From positions 806,001 to 870,000 of the forward strand of contig JARFIW010001322.1 of NCBI GenBank assembly GCA_036346225.1: 64,000 bases of DNA, read 5' to 3'. The stretch comes from Platerodrilus igneus. Its lineage: Eukaryota > Arthropoda > Insecta > Coleoptera > Lycidae. The stretch's first letter is position 1; each line of letters starts with the position of its first letter. The notes under the pieces are model-generated. The model searched no databases. It was given only the letters and a program-made list of their open reading frames with translations, and had not been told where the DNA came from. The translations under genes and the position numbers were made by a program. Shown piece by piece: positions 9,724-20,163 of the stretch.

Positions 9724-10544
9724 ATGATGACGAACGTTAAGAATTTTATTGCAAATAAACGCAATCTTCAGTTAATTCAAGATGCTGTACAAAAAAAGTT
9801 TGTGGCATACAAAAAGGGTGACACTACATCTCAGCAAAAATTCAAAGAGATGCACAAACAATTGATCAATCCCTTGCAAGTAACCGCTTCCCAGTTGCAA
9901 GCAATTACCAAAAAAATCCCCATACCTACAACAAAGGTTAAAGCCGAAGACGAAAATATTAACAAATCAATTTATGGAGTAAAGTATAATGCCGAAACCG
10001 ATACATGGAGTTTGTGGAAAAGTGTATTGGAAATTAATCAGGAAAACAGTACCATAACATTCAATAATGTGATATACCCGGGTACGAGAGGTTTATACAA
10101 TCTGCTAACCTTTAAAGACATCAACCCTGAAGATGGCGATTTCAATTTGCACCGAATAACTTGGAAATGATCAAATCGGCATCGATTTTGAGAAGAAAGT
10201 TTAACCCATTTGCAGTACACGATTTAAGCGGATTTTCAATAAACAACAAAAAGTTTGAGAAATATGTGCAAAAATATCTCACCGAAATTCGGAGGAATTC
10301 TGAAAGAAAACAACCAAAGAGAAAAATACAGACTAAGGGAGTGGGTTTAAGCTTTCCTAATAAGATTTACAAAAGTTTAAATTCGAAGCCTGTGCAATAT
10401 GTCTACTGGAACAATGTACATGAACTTGTAGATCGGTTGAGATTGTTGAACGCATCCAACCGAGCTGGAAATACAAGCGAGGAAAACATTAATGAGATGG
10501 TGTCCATAATAGAAGAGTTGAGAGAAAAAGGTATAACACAGTGA
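9724..10544 (+). pseudogene. Conserved Maverick structural-type protein, split in two frames
   Basis: Two overlapping frames (to 10170, and 10161-10544) match one gene in Mav-3 (53440-54458). The first has IYGVKYNAETDTWS, ITFNNVIYPGTRGLYNLLTF and an N-terminal helical part; the first ATG is at 9724. The second ends with YVYWNNVHELVDRLRLLNAS and EMVSIIEELREKGI, a very conserved Maverick C-terminus. This gene is found between ATPase and integrase in Mavericks. Its function is unknown to me, and a core or virion role is only an inference. One frameshift near 10165 separates the halves. Confidence 0.75.
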
Positions 10545-10572
10545 GCTCAGTAAATAATTACGCAGTTTCAAA

Positions 10573-11248
10573 ATGCCCGTCGGCCGCTTTGGACGTTCAG
10601 AGAGCAAACTTGCCGATATTCGACGTGGACCTCCAGGTCGAGGATTTCTGCTAACGTCGAATGGTGATATGATACGATATGCAGCAAAGAAGGCTGGTGA
10701 ATTCTTCAGACCCGAAAGAAGATTACGATCTACTTAATCAGAGAAGCACTATAATATTCAAGTCTGGAGAAGAAACAATTAGTTTTCGTAAAAGAAGGCT
10801 AGTTGATGTAATGGAGCCTAAAGACGATAGTGATTGTGTTTCTAAAAAGTTTGCTGTTAATCTGGTAAATGAAACCTTTTCAGACCGTCTAAAAAGTATG
10901 GAGGATGTTCAGCGTAAAGCTGTAGTATACAATGCAAGAAACCACCGTATCATACAGCTTAGTCCTCCGATTGAAAAATCAGATGCAGCAACCAGACAAT
11001 ATATAGTCAAAAAATGTGATAAAATTGTATCCGATGTAAAAGCATTTGTTCAGTTTTTTATGAATTTGACTACTGTTTCTGACACAAACAGAAAGGAGCT
11101 CGGTCTCGCAATATCATTGACTTACAAGTCAGCACCAGCAGCTATAAAAAACAAATACTACAAACCAAAGCTTCAGTTTATGCCAAAGGTGCAACTAGAT
11201 AATAATAGCTCTATTAGTTTAGCATCGGTGTTACGCAAAAATGAGTAA
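10573..11248 (+). pseudogene. Fibre-like protein with repeated P-x4-D motifs, frameshifted
   Basis: The gene starts at ATG 10573 (MPVGRFGRS) with a short collagen-like RRGPPGRGF. After a frameshift it continues in 10679-11248. Three copies of a motif like that of phage tail-fibre repeats follow: RRLVNSSDPKEDYDLLNQR, RRLVDVMEPKDDSDCVSKK and HRIIQLSPPIEKSDAATRQY. The C-terminal half is helical and polar. The repeats and Gly-Pro stretch suggest a trimeric fibre, which is inference. It follows the preceding gene by 28 bp and overlaps the integrase ATG by 8 bp. Confidence 0.65.
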
Positions 11249-11779
11249 AGAAATCATCGTTAAAGAATTATTTAAGTCTGCAAGAAAAAATTTTCAGCGT
11301 CGTTGCACAAATCTGAAACATGTGAAACGCGATCCTATCCAGTCGGACTTGTGCGAAATGCAGCCTTACTCTCGTGTGAACAATGGGTACAGAAATATTC
11401 TAATAGTGGTGGACTGTTTCACAAAATATGCCTTTAAAAAATAAAACTGGATCAGAAGTTACAAATGTTGTATAGGGTTGGAGAAATTGTACGTATATCA
11501 AAATATAAAGCAGTATTTGACCGATGATTTCATCCAAACTGGAGTACAGAACAGTTCAAAATTGTTAAAGTACAACAAAAGATACCGATAACCTATCTGC
11601 TACAAGATTTGGAAAGTCAGCCAATCCTAGGTGCTTTTTACGATGAGACTCAGCTCACAGCAGCATGCGACACCTACCTAGTGGAAAAAGCTTTACGGAA
11701 ACGGAAACACGGACGTGAACTATTAGTGTCGTGGTTGGGGGATAATAAAAGTTGGATTAAGAAAACAGACTTGCTTTAG
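11241..11779 (+). pseudogene. INT: Maverick integrase with internal deletion, chromodomain end kept
   Basis: Frame 11241-11444 has the N-terminal part of the retroviral-type core: QSDLCEMQPYSR with the first catalytic Asp, then NILIVVDCFTKYAF. The remainder of the DDE core is missing: within about 30 bp the sequence moves to the SH3-like region (VGEIVRISKYKAVF, HPNWSTEQFKIVKV). It ends with a chromodomain-like block DTYLVEKALRKRKHGRELLV then SWLGDNKSWI at 11670-11779. Two thirds of the catalytic domain is gone, so the protein could not be active. Compare the longer copy in Mav-3 (54949-55890). Confidence 0.87.
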
Positions 11780-11794
11780 TATCAACCGACTAAA

Positions 11795-11889
11795 GTTCTA
11801 GATAACTACCTAGTTGAAAAAATCATAAAAGGAGCCGGTGGGTGGGAGGTAAAAACCCCTAGCTGGATAGATAGAAGAGATTTGCTTTG
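11795..11889 (+). pseudogene. Second chromodomain-like remnant
   Basis: VLDNYLVEKIIKGAGGWEVK followed by SWIDRRDLL, ending in TGA, repeats the pattern of the integrase C-terminus just upstream (YLVEK...SWIKKTDLL). It is a diverged duplicate of the chromodomain tail, either a tandem duplication or the rest of a second integrase copy. Confidence 0.55.
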
Positions 11890-11924
11890 AAGTCTATTTC
11901 CATTTATGATTGAAAGCAGGAAGC

Positions 11925-12405
11925 ATGTGTTTCATAATCGATTTACAAGGATATCAATACAAAACCAGTGACTTCTATTGCAAGGAGATCGCCATTTTGG
12001 ATATAGCAAATAATGTAATATGGCATAAAATACTGAACATGACAGTTGAATAAAACACCCTAAGTGATGATTTCAAAAACAAGTTCAGTGGTTAAAAAAA
12101 ATATTCATGGACTCTGCTGAGACGAGCAGTCTACGAGTGGTTATACAAATGTGGGTGATTTGCTGAAAGAAGTCATACCTCCTGAGGCCGCTGTCTGTGT
12201 ATAGGAGAAAAGAAGCAGCTACTAACGAAATATTTATCAAACAACATTTTAAACATGGAAGGTGCATGGTCAGTCCCTAGACTTAAAGAATTAAGAAGAT
12301 TCGGCGATAGATGCAACCACTGTTTAAACCACTGTTTGAATAATTTAAGTTGCTCCAAAAAGAATGTTTTACTGTTGCAGCCTTTGTTGATGTTTAAATG
12401 TATTT
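11925..12405 (+). pseudogene. Conserved Maverick accessory gene (IDIQ family), broken
   Basis: It begins at ATG 11925 with MCFIIDLQGYQYKTSDFYCK then EIAILD. Later blocks in shifted frames include a Cys/His-rich region with CNHCLNHC near 12320. It aligns in plan with the Mav-3 gene (36838-37336), which opens MYIIDIQRFKYKKNEFVYKE and ends CNIHCYRHSNNSLQCAKQH. I recall related uncharacterised insect proteins. The IIDxQ start, KE-A-LD step and terminal Cys/His cluster resemble RNase H-fold exonuclease or Maelstrom-type domains, a tentative inference. It sits after the integrase and ends before an AATAAA. Confidence 0.6.
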
Positions 12406-12412
12406 AATTTTT

Positions 12413-12418
12413 AATAAA
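12413..12418 (+). terminator. Poly(A) signal of the second Mav-1 unit
   Basis: AATAAA lies immediately after the IDIQ-family remnant, in the expected place to end the unit that begins at the TATA box at 8757. Confidence 0.55.
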
Positions 12419-13079
12419 ATATTTGTGGGAATTGTTTTTTATTATCTAGCTAAAAAACTACCTAAAATTTGAAAAAATCCTAATATAATATCTATGTAAA
12501 ACAGTGCATTACTATGAACAAATTAATAACTACTAATAGCAGACCATTATTAAGAATCCCACTGCCACATTTCCACCAGCATCCACATTTCCACACACAT
12601 ATGGACGAAATAGCTTTCTTCGACTAACCATTTCATATTTTGCGATAAATGTACCTTGTTTGGTATCAATTAATATTAGATTTTTCTCAGCTACCCGAAT
12701 TTCTAGGAATTTTTTAGATAGCATCATCCCCCAGGGAGCTACCCCAATTTTAAAAATTTTTACCGGTAGCGATTTCCGACAATGCTTATAAATTTTTTAA
12801 CCATGCGATACATCAAATTAGTCTAGAATTTTATGCAGAATCCGAATCTGTAAATAAATTTAAAATCAAACCACCCTTACCATTTTACACACATACCCTC
12901 TAAATTATAACTTTCCTGCAGCTCATAACTAAAAGAAAATCTAAAAACCATTCTTAAAACTTTTTATTACAGACAAATTTTACTAATACAGTTTAAATTT
13001 TGTAAACCACATTTCTAAATACATATTCACAATTTTTTATTCTTAACCTAGAACTCCTCACATCGACTTATACTTATTA

Positions 13080-14145
13080 ATATTTATTTCTAAATAGAGC
13101 ACCTCTTCCAAAGACCAACCGGACCCACGTGTTTCAAATTCCTCTGATTTTGTTCTCATGGTTTCGCTTAAGACCTCGTACATATTTTCCTAATTACTAG
13201 AAAATGTTATAACCATATTTTTGGTGTTAAAGGATTTCACATCGATAGTCTCTTCTCCCATTTTTGTGTAGACGCTGTAGAGTTCGCAATTAACTTTTAT
13301 TGCTGTATGTTGTGCTCCTTTTTCACTAATTAATCGAATAAACCGCTCATTCTGCTTCCAAAGAAACTCGGACACTCCATCGTCGACACTGGCGTTCTTT
13401 ATGCGATAGCTAGCCATATGGTTGTCAAACGCTATGCTAACCATTTCTACACCATCTTGGCCAGTAGCGGTTATTGTTGCATTTTTATGTCTGTTGCTCC
13501 TCAAGTGTGCAGCATAGGTAGTCTTTTTCATTTCGAAATCGCATACTTTACACAGAATTTGTGGTTGTTTCGTACAAGACCCTTTAACAGCTGGCGGAGC
13601 TGAACGTTTACGACTTAATGACATACCGTGCTGTTTTTCCTTGTGCCGCAGTAAGTTGTCCATTCTCGTAAAAGCGATACCGCAAACCCATAGTTTAAGT
13701 ACTTTGCTGCTGAGGGATATATAAGCTTAACCGTGGACGATGTTACACCACGACACTTGTTCTGGTGCCGCTTGAAAGCATTTTTACAAGTATAGGAAAC
13801 ACCACAAGAGTTGCAATTAAAAATATTTTCGGATGATATTTTTCTTCGACCAGCTCCATGGATAGCGCCATGGTTTATAAACATTTTGGAAACAATCAAA
13901 GATTGCCGAAGACACCCGAAGAGTGCACAAGCGCGGTCACTAAACCAATTAGCATTAATATCAAGTATTCCGTACTTTCGTAGGTTGCTCATTTCCAAGA
14001 ACCAAATCTTCCGCATAACAGTCGGTAGCACGTAATTATTTCTAGAGCCGGCAAGTACTCGATACCACCCAAATAGAAAATTAGATGCTCGATGTCTGTT
14101 AACTTCCGATTCCCTCGTAAAAGGTAGAAAAACTCGGTCAATCAT
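13080..14145 (-). pseudogene. PolB N-terminal region with zinc fingers (left arm)
   Basis: Two overlapping minus-strand frames (14145-13615 and 13663-13190). The first has a C2H2 finger, CNSCGVSYTCKNAFKRHQNK followed by C. The second has CKVCDFEMKKTTYAAHLRSN then RH, followed by NERFIRLISEKG, VNCELYSVYTKMG and KSFNTKNMVITFSSN. That last part lines up with the N-terminus of the Mav-1 polymerase frame (4899 down). The copy stops near 13080, before the exonuclease domain. It shows that related Mavericks carry a finger-rich head on PolB. It is not functional as a polymerase. Fingers may bind DNA, which is inference. Confidence 0.75.
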
Positions 14146-14829
14146 CCGTCTAACTTATACTTCCACCTGCTCCCATTCTGATAATTTCCAAACATTTTTC
14201 AAACGACAATGGTCTCAGAATTTTTAAACCTCCGAGGGAGCTATGTCGTGATCAATTACACCTTCAAGCTAACCGTAAACTAACATATTTTATAGTAACA
14301 GTGCGCTGTATAATACATGCATACCCATTCTCTGCGCTACTGCTATTCTTGTAGTTGGTTGAAAAAGTCAGTCGCCTTTTTTACTGCAAGGACCGCTGAA
14401 AAGCATCATTCTATAGTTTCTTTATAAGTATAGCACATCGCGCACTTTTTTTTGTCTGATAATTAAATTTTGCTCATGTAGGCTTTTACACTTTCGCATA
14501 TTTAAACATCTAATACGATCAATTAACCACTTTCAATTATTCTAACAGGAACCACCATACACTCCGCCGCACCGTTCTTTTTTAATCCAATGATCCGATG
14601 GGTTTCCACACACTAACACCGGCATTGCCATGTCCGTATGTGGACGTAAGCAGATGTTTGTGGATGTGTACGAGAATATGTAACCATATACATTAATCAG
14701 TCTAAGCTATTTTATTTAGTCTAAGAAAACTACTAGTTTTCTAAACCACAATTAATAATCGCCTTTATAGGTTTAACATTTTTACCATTTCCCAATGACT
14801 GGTGCTACGTACATGGAAACTTTAATTTC

Positions 14830-15045
14830 TTATTGGAGAGGATCCTTATTCTCCCACGCACTGTTGCGTAGTTGCATGCCCACCACTTTTGGGAATATAT
14901 GCTCGTTATAGGTTGTAGGACCCTTGGTTTTAAATGACTCGAAAGGTTCTTTACTAGGCAAAATGTGTTTTCGGTCAATAAAACATATTGCCGTTAATCT
15001 AACAATGTTTTGCCGTCCAGCAAAACCGCGTGGAGGTAAACACAT
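14830..15045 (-). CDS. Unrecognised 71-residue frame in the Mav-2 left arm
   Basis: It begins MCLPPRGFAGRQNIVRLTAI and continues with a polar stretch. The right arm (15627-15842) encodes the same protein with one difference, and Mav-1 has a diverged version at 674-907. I recognise no domain. Near-identity of the two arms could reflect arm-to-arm conversion rather than coding constraint. Confidence 0.3.
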   Translation of the reverse strand: MCLPPRGFAGRQNIVRLTAICFIDRKHILPSKEPFESFKTKGPTTYNEHIFPKVVGMQLRNSAWENKDPLQ

Positions 15046-15149
15046 GTCGCCAGGGGCAAAGGGATTATTGAGGATGGGGGTGGTGGGTATGTCTTATAAC
15101 TAACTTACATGCTACTATATACATACGCAATAAAATATATACATATATA

Positions 15150-15534
15150 AGTAACTATCCTATATCTTTATGCCCATATACGTAGGTTGCTGTATTATAA
15201 GGGATGATGTATCTTTTGTTATCCTCGCATGACAAACTAATTTTATTAATTAAGTATAAAGTTGGTGTTTATGACTTCGAATACACACTATGCTATGCAT
15301 AAAGGTACCAGAATTATTATGTACAATGTTTTTAAAACTATTTACATTAATATTCTTAACTACACTTCGTGAGACCCCTTTAACCTTTTTAATCGTGCTT
15401 TCTCGCTTACAATAGAGTAGGACTTGGTCATACTACCAACAAATTATAATACTAGATCCCCATCAAATTCGTCTTTGAAATTCCTACAACTTTTTTTGTT
15501 GACAAGCGGTATATTGTATTTATTATCCGCGGGG
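15150..15534 (-). pseudogene. PolB C-terminal fragment in the Mav-2 spacer
   Basis: This single-copy spacer is collinear on the minus strand with 1775-2160 of Mav-1, which encodes the PolB C-terminus. It is badly decayed. Together with 14700-15128 it resembles the inner left end of a Mav-1-type element. Confidence 0.65.
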
Positions 15535-15626
15535 TATGTATATGTGTATGTATATAGTAGTATGTAAGTTAGTTATAAGACATACCCACCACCCCCATCC
15601 TTAATAATCCCTTCGCTCCTGGCGAC

Positions 15627-15842
15627 ATGTGTTTACCTCCACGCGGTTTTGCTGGACGGCAAAACATTGTTAGATTAACGGCAATATGTTTTATTGACCG
15701 AAAACACATTTTGCCTAGTAAAGAACCTTTCGAGTCATTTAAAACCAAGGGTCCTACAACCTATAACGAGCATATATTCCCAAAAGTGGTGGGCATGCAA
15801 CTACGCAACAGTGCGTGGGAGAATAAGGATTCTCTCCAATAA
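15627..15842 (+). CDS. Unrecognised 71-residue frame in the Mav-2 right arm
   Basis: Mirror copy of 14830-15045; the only residue difference I see is Pro to Ser near the C-terminus (KDPLQ against KDSLQ). Function unknown; see the left-arm entry. Confidence 0.3.
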   Translation: MCLPPRGFAGRQNIVRLTAICFIDRKHILPSKEPFESFKTKGPTTYNEHIFPKVVGMQLRNSAWENKDSLQ

Positions 15843-16841
15843 GAAATTAAAGTTTCCATGTACGTAGCACCAGCCATTGGGAAATGGTAAAAATGTTAAA
15901 CCTATAAATATAATTATTAATTGTGGTTTAGAAAAATAGTATTTTTCTTGGACTAAATAAAATAGCCTAAACTGATTAATGTATATGGTTACATATTCCC
16001 GTACACATCCACAAACATCTGCTTACGTCCACATATGGACATGGCGATGCAGGTAGTTTCTGTTTAACAAATAGTAGGAAAGATACGTTAGGTGTTAGTG
16101 TGTGGAAGCCAATCGGATCGTTGGATTCAAAAAGAACGGTGCGGCGGAATGTATGGTGGTTCCCGTTAGAATAATCGAAATTGGTTAATCGATCGTATTA
16201 GACGTTTAAATATGCGAAAGTGTAAATGCCTACATGAGCAAAATTTAATTATCAGACAAAAAAAAGTGCTCGATGTGCTATACTTATAAAGAAAGTATAG
16301 AATGATGGTTTTCAGCGGTCCTAGCAGTAAAAAAGGCGACTGACTTTTTCAACCAATTACAAGAATAGCAGTAGTGCAGAGAATGGGGATGCATGTATTA
16401 TACAGCGCACTGTTACTATAAAATATGTTAGTTTACGAGTAGCTCGAACGTGTAATTGATCACGACTTATTGTTCCCTCGGAGGTTTAAAAATTCTGAGA
16501 CCATTGCCGTTTGAAAAATGTTTACAAATTATCAAAATGGGAGCGGGTGGAAGTATAAGTTAGACGGATGATTGACCGAGTTTTTCTACCTTTTACGAGG
16601 GAATCGGGAGTTAACAGACATCGAGCATCTAATTCTCTATTTGGGTGGTATCGAGTACTTGCCGGCTCTAGAAATAATTACGTGCTACCGACCGTTATGC
16701 GGAAGATTTGGTTCTAGGAAATGAGCAACCTACAAAAGTACGGAATACTTGATATTAATGCTAATTGGTTTAGTGACCGCGCTTGTGCACTCTTCGGGTG
16801 TCTTCGGTAATCTTCAATTGTTTCCAAAATGTATATAAACC

Positions 16842-17655
16842 ATGGCGCTATCGATGGAAGCTGGTCAAAGAAAAATGTCATCCGAAAATATTTATAATTG
16901 CAACTCTTGTGGTGCTTCCTATACCTGGAAAAATGCTCTCAAACGGCACCAGAACAAATGTCGTGGTGTAACATCGTCCACGGTTAAGCTGATATATCCG
17001 TCAGCAGCAAAGTACTTAAACTGTGGGTTTGCGGTATCGCTTTTACGAGAATGGACAACTTACTGCGGCACAAGAAAAAACAGCACGGTATGTCATTAAG
17101 CCGTAAACGTTCAGCTCTGCCAGCTATTAAAAGGTCTTGTACGAAACAACCACAAATTCTGTGTAAAATATGCGATTTCGAAATGGAAAAGACTATCTAT
17201 GCCGCACGATTGAGGAGCAACAGACATAAAAATGCAACAGTTACCGCTACTGGCGAAGATGGTGTAGAAATGGTTAGCACAGCGTTTAACAACCATATGG
17301 CTAGCTATCGCATAAAGAATGCCAGTGTTGACAATGGAGTGTCCGAGTTTCTTGGAAGCAGAAAGAGCGGTTTATTCGATTAATTAATGAAAAAGAACAC
17401 AACATACAGCAATAAAAGTTAATTGCGAACGCTACAGCGTTTACACAAAATGGTAGAAGAGACTACCAATGTGAAATCCTTTAACACAAATATATATGGT
17501 TATAACGTCTTCTAGTAATCTGGAAAATATGTACGAGGTCTTAAGCGAAACCATGAGAACAAAATCAGAGGAATTTGAAACACGTGGGTCCGGTTGGTTT
17601 TTGGAAGAGGTGCTCTATTTAGAAATAAATATTAATAAGTATAAGCCGATGTGAG
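16842..17655 (+). pseudogene. PolB N-terminal region with zinc fingers (right arm)
   Basis: Mirror of 13080-14145. Frames 16842-17099 and 17051-17383 carry CNSCGASYTWKNALKRHQNK then C, and CKICDFEMEKTIYAARLRSN then RH. Past 17383 the frame is lost, but coding traces continue to NINKY near 17630. It reads toward the right end of Mav-2. Confidence 0.72.
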
Positions 17656-18099
17656 GAGTTCTAGGTTAAGAATAAAAATTGTGAATATGTATTTAGAAAT
17701 GTGGTTTACAAAATTTAAACTGTATTAGTAAAAATTGTCTGTAATAAAAAGTTTTAAGAATGGTTTTTAGATTTTCTTTTAGGTAAGAGCTGCAGGAAAG
17801 TTATAATTTAGAGGGTATGTGTGTAAAACGGTAAGGGGTGGTCCGATTTTAAATCTATTTACAGATACGGATTCCGCATAAAATTTTAGACTAATTTGAT
17901 GTATCGCATGGTTAAAAAATTTATAAGCATTGGCAGAAATCGCTACCGGTAAAAATTCTTAAAATTGGGGTAGCTCCCTGGGGGATGATGCAATCTCAAA
18001 AATTCCTAGAAATTCAAATAGCTGAGAAAAATCTAATATTAATTGATACCAAACAAGGTACATTTATCTCGAAAGATGAGCTAAACAAGATAGAAAGTA

Positions 18100-18760
18100 T
18101 GGTATGACATTAAAAGCGAGTAGTGGTGTGGTGGCGGTATGTTCGCTAGAGGGTATGTGTTAAAACGGTAAGGGGTGGTCATATTTCAAATCTGTTTACA
18201 GATTCGGATTTTGCGTAAAATTCTAGACTAATTTATAAGGACGGTCAGAAATCGTTGCCGGTAAAAATTCTTAAAATGAGGGTAGCTTCCTGGGGGATGA
18301 TGCAATCTGAAAAATTCCTAGAAATTCAGGTAGCTGAGAAAAATCTAATATTAATTGACACCAAACAAGGTACATTTATCTCGTGGGTGGAAATGGCTAG
18401 TCGAAGAAAACTATTTGGTTCAGAATGTTAACGGTAAAAAAATATTAAAGTTGGGGTAGCTTCCTGGGGGATGATGCTATTTAAAAAATTCCTAGAAATT
18501 CAGGTAGCTGAGAAAAATCTAATATTAATTGACACCAAACAAGGTACATTTATCTCGTGGGTGGAAATGGCTAGTCAAAGAAAACTATTTGGTTCAGAAT
18601 GTTAACGGTAAAAAAATATTAAAGTTGGGGTAGCTTCCTGGGGGATGATGCTATTTAAAAAATTCCTAGAAATTCAGGTAGCTGAGAAAAATCTAACATT
18701 AATTGATATCAAACAATATAGATTTATCTCGTGGGTGGAAATATGGAGAAAGATTTATCT
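18100..18760 (+). repeat. 174-bp tandem repeats of the TIR subunit
   Basis: The marker GGTAGCTTCCTGGGGGATGA recurs at 18281, 18455 and 18629, exactly 174 bp apart; an older related copy begins near 17969. Each unit contains ATTCCTAGAAATTCAGGTAG and CTAATATTAATTGA. The last units are nearly identical to each other, so the expansion is recent relative to arm divergence. Confidence 0.9.
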
Positions 18761-18972
18761 CGCGGGTGGAAAGAAGGCGGGTGTGACGTAATCAAAATGG
18801 TTGATATGGGGGGTGTCCGAGCAAGGTAAGCAAGGAGGGAGCAAGGAGGAAATTCCTCTCCTCAGATCCTCCTTATGGGAATTTACATGTAAATTTGGTC
18901 CAGATGTGTGTGGAAATGTGGATGCTGGTGAAAATGTGGCAGTGGGATTCTTAATAATGGTCTACTACTAAT

Positions 18973-19679
18973 AAATTACTCAATGTAAAATCTAAACGAA
19001 TCTTAGATGTTTTTAAAATACAATCAGAAACAATAATAAAATACACGATAATTGGTGTTTGCAAATAAATTCAGTTCTGTTTTAATAAAAAAATGCAGAC
19101 TTACCTTAAATTTTCAAAAAAAATTTTAACGAAAATCACTGCACAAACACGAAACGATTGTTTAAATTTCAGGGTAACTTTACACAAAGCACACGGGATA
19201 CTCAATACAATTAGACTGGGTTATATACACTTGACATAATTATCCGTTAATTGATCTACTTAATATCTATTATGATTAGTCAAAGTACAGTACTTTCCAG
19301 CACCTTGAGTAAATAATAACCCCCAAGCAATTATGCATCGATTTCTAATGTACGGCATTGAAAAATATATCTTGTATACCTCAAAAACATCCAGTCAATA
19401 ATATAATTAATAGAAAGTTCAATGAAAAGAAATTATACATCGCTTTCACATATAATTCAGGCGATGATGAAGTTAAACTCAACCTTCCCATTTATATATT
19501 AAAAACACATTACATTGGACTGTTTTACATTATTCTAAAAACGGAACATTACTGTTTGAAAATATTTTTAAATATCAAACACTTATGGGTTATAAAGGGT
19601 TCATTTCTATAATACCGATCCGCGCAATACTTTTATACAAATTTTAATAAGTTTGATATTAGGTATAAGGGTACAATTC
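18973..19679. other. Mav-1 internal DNA between Mav-2 and the right TIR
   Basis: AT-rich sequence with no recognisable gene. A plus frame at 19358-19612 (84 residues, Lys/Ile/Leu-rich) has no family I know and is probably chance. Confidence 0.5.
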
Positions 19680-19945
19680 TCCCGAGGGTGGTCCTATTTA
19701 AAATCTATTTACAGATTTGGGTTCCCTGGAAAATCTAGACCAATATGTGTCATACCCTAAGACGGTTTGGACAATTTCCTAAAATAGGGGGTATAACTTT
19801 ATAAAGGGCTGTTGGATTTAAACAACTCCGGCGGTTTTAGATTGCCCGGGAACTTATAGATAAGGTTAACATGGCTAGTCGAAGAAAACTATCTAGGTTA
19901 GATATGAATGCAAAAATTTAGATGTTTGAGTCTTTAAAAGGTGTA
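19680..19945 (-). repeat. Right TIR of Mav-1, inner part
   Basis: Contains GGGTGGTCCTATTTAAAATC and AAAATCTAGACCAAT, corresponding in reverse to the inner left TIR. The hAT element separates it from the outer part at 24724-25235. Confidence 0.7.
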
Positions 19946-20163
19946 CAGGGTGTCTACTGAGATTCAACAACGAAAATTCGTAACTTTTTAGTGACTTTTA
20001 GTGACCATTTTATAAAATATTAGTGACCTGTGTTAAAAAAAACTTACTTGTATTTATTCTATTGCTGTTAAGTTTCATAACATTATAACCACAAAATTAA
20101 GTAATTAGGACATTTGTTGTACTTAAGTATATAAAGGTTATTTGAGAACAACACAATTTAAAT

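Larger units (their letters stand above)
12538..15128 (+). repeat. Left arm of the Mav-2 palindrome
   Basis: Matches the reverse complement of 15535-18966. The arms are clearly related but not identical (scattered substitutions and indels), so the palindrome is old. The outer 250 bp carries one copy of the TIR subunit shared with Mav-1. Confidence 0.88.
12538..18966. mobile_element. Mav-2, palindromic non-autonomous Maverick
   Basis: Perfect 6-bp target duplications ACTAAT lie at 12532-12537 and 18967-18972. The ends read AGCAGACCATTATTAAGAAT on the left and the near-identical reverse complement (AGTAGACCATT...) on the right. The whole element is a giant inverted repeat: left arm about 12538-15128, spacer about 15129-15534, right arm about 15535-18966. 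Each arm holds a PolB N-terminal fragment pointing outwards and a 71-residue frame. No capsid, protease, ATPase or integrase gene is present. It is inserted in Mav-1 and shares TIR subunits with it. Mobilisation in trans by a full Maverick is inferred. Confidence 0.92.
15535..18966 (-). repeat. Right arm of the Mav-2 palindrome
   Basis: Reverse complement of the left arm, about 840 bp longer because the terminal subunits have multiplied (see 18100-18760). Some left-arm frames have different lesions here, so the arms decayed partly independently. Confidence 0.88.

Noticed and set aside
19358..19612. 84-residue frame in Mav-1
   Set aside because: Composition follows the AT-rich DNA and no match to any Maverick gene is apparent.
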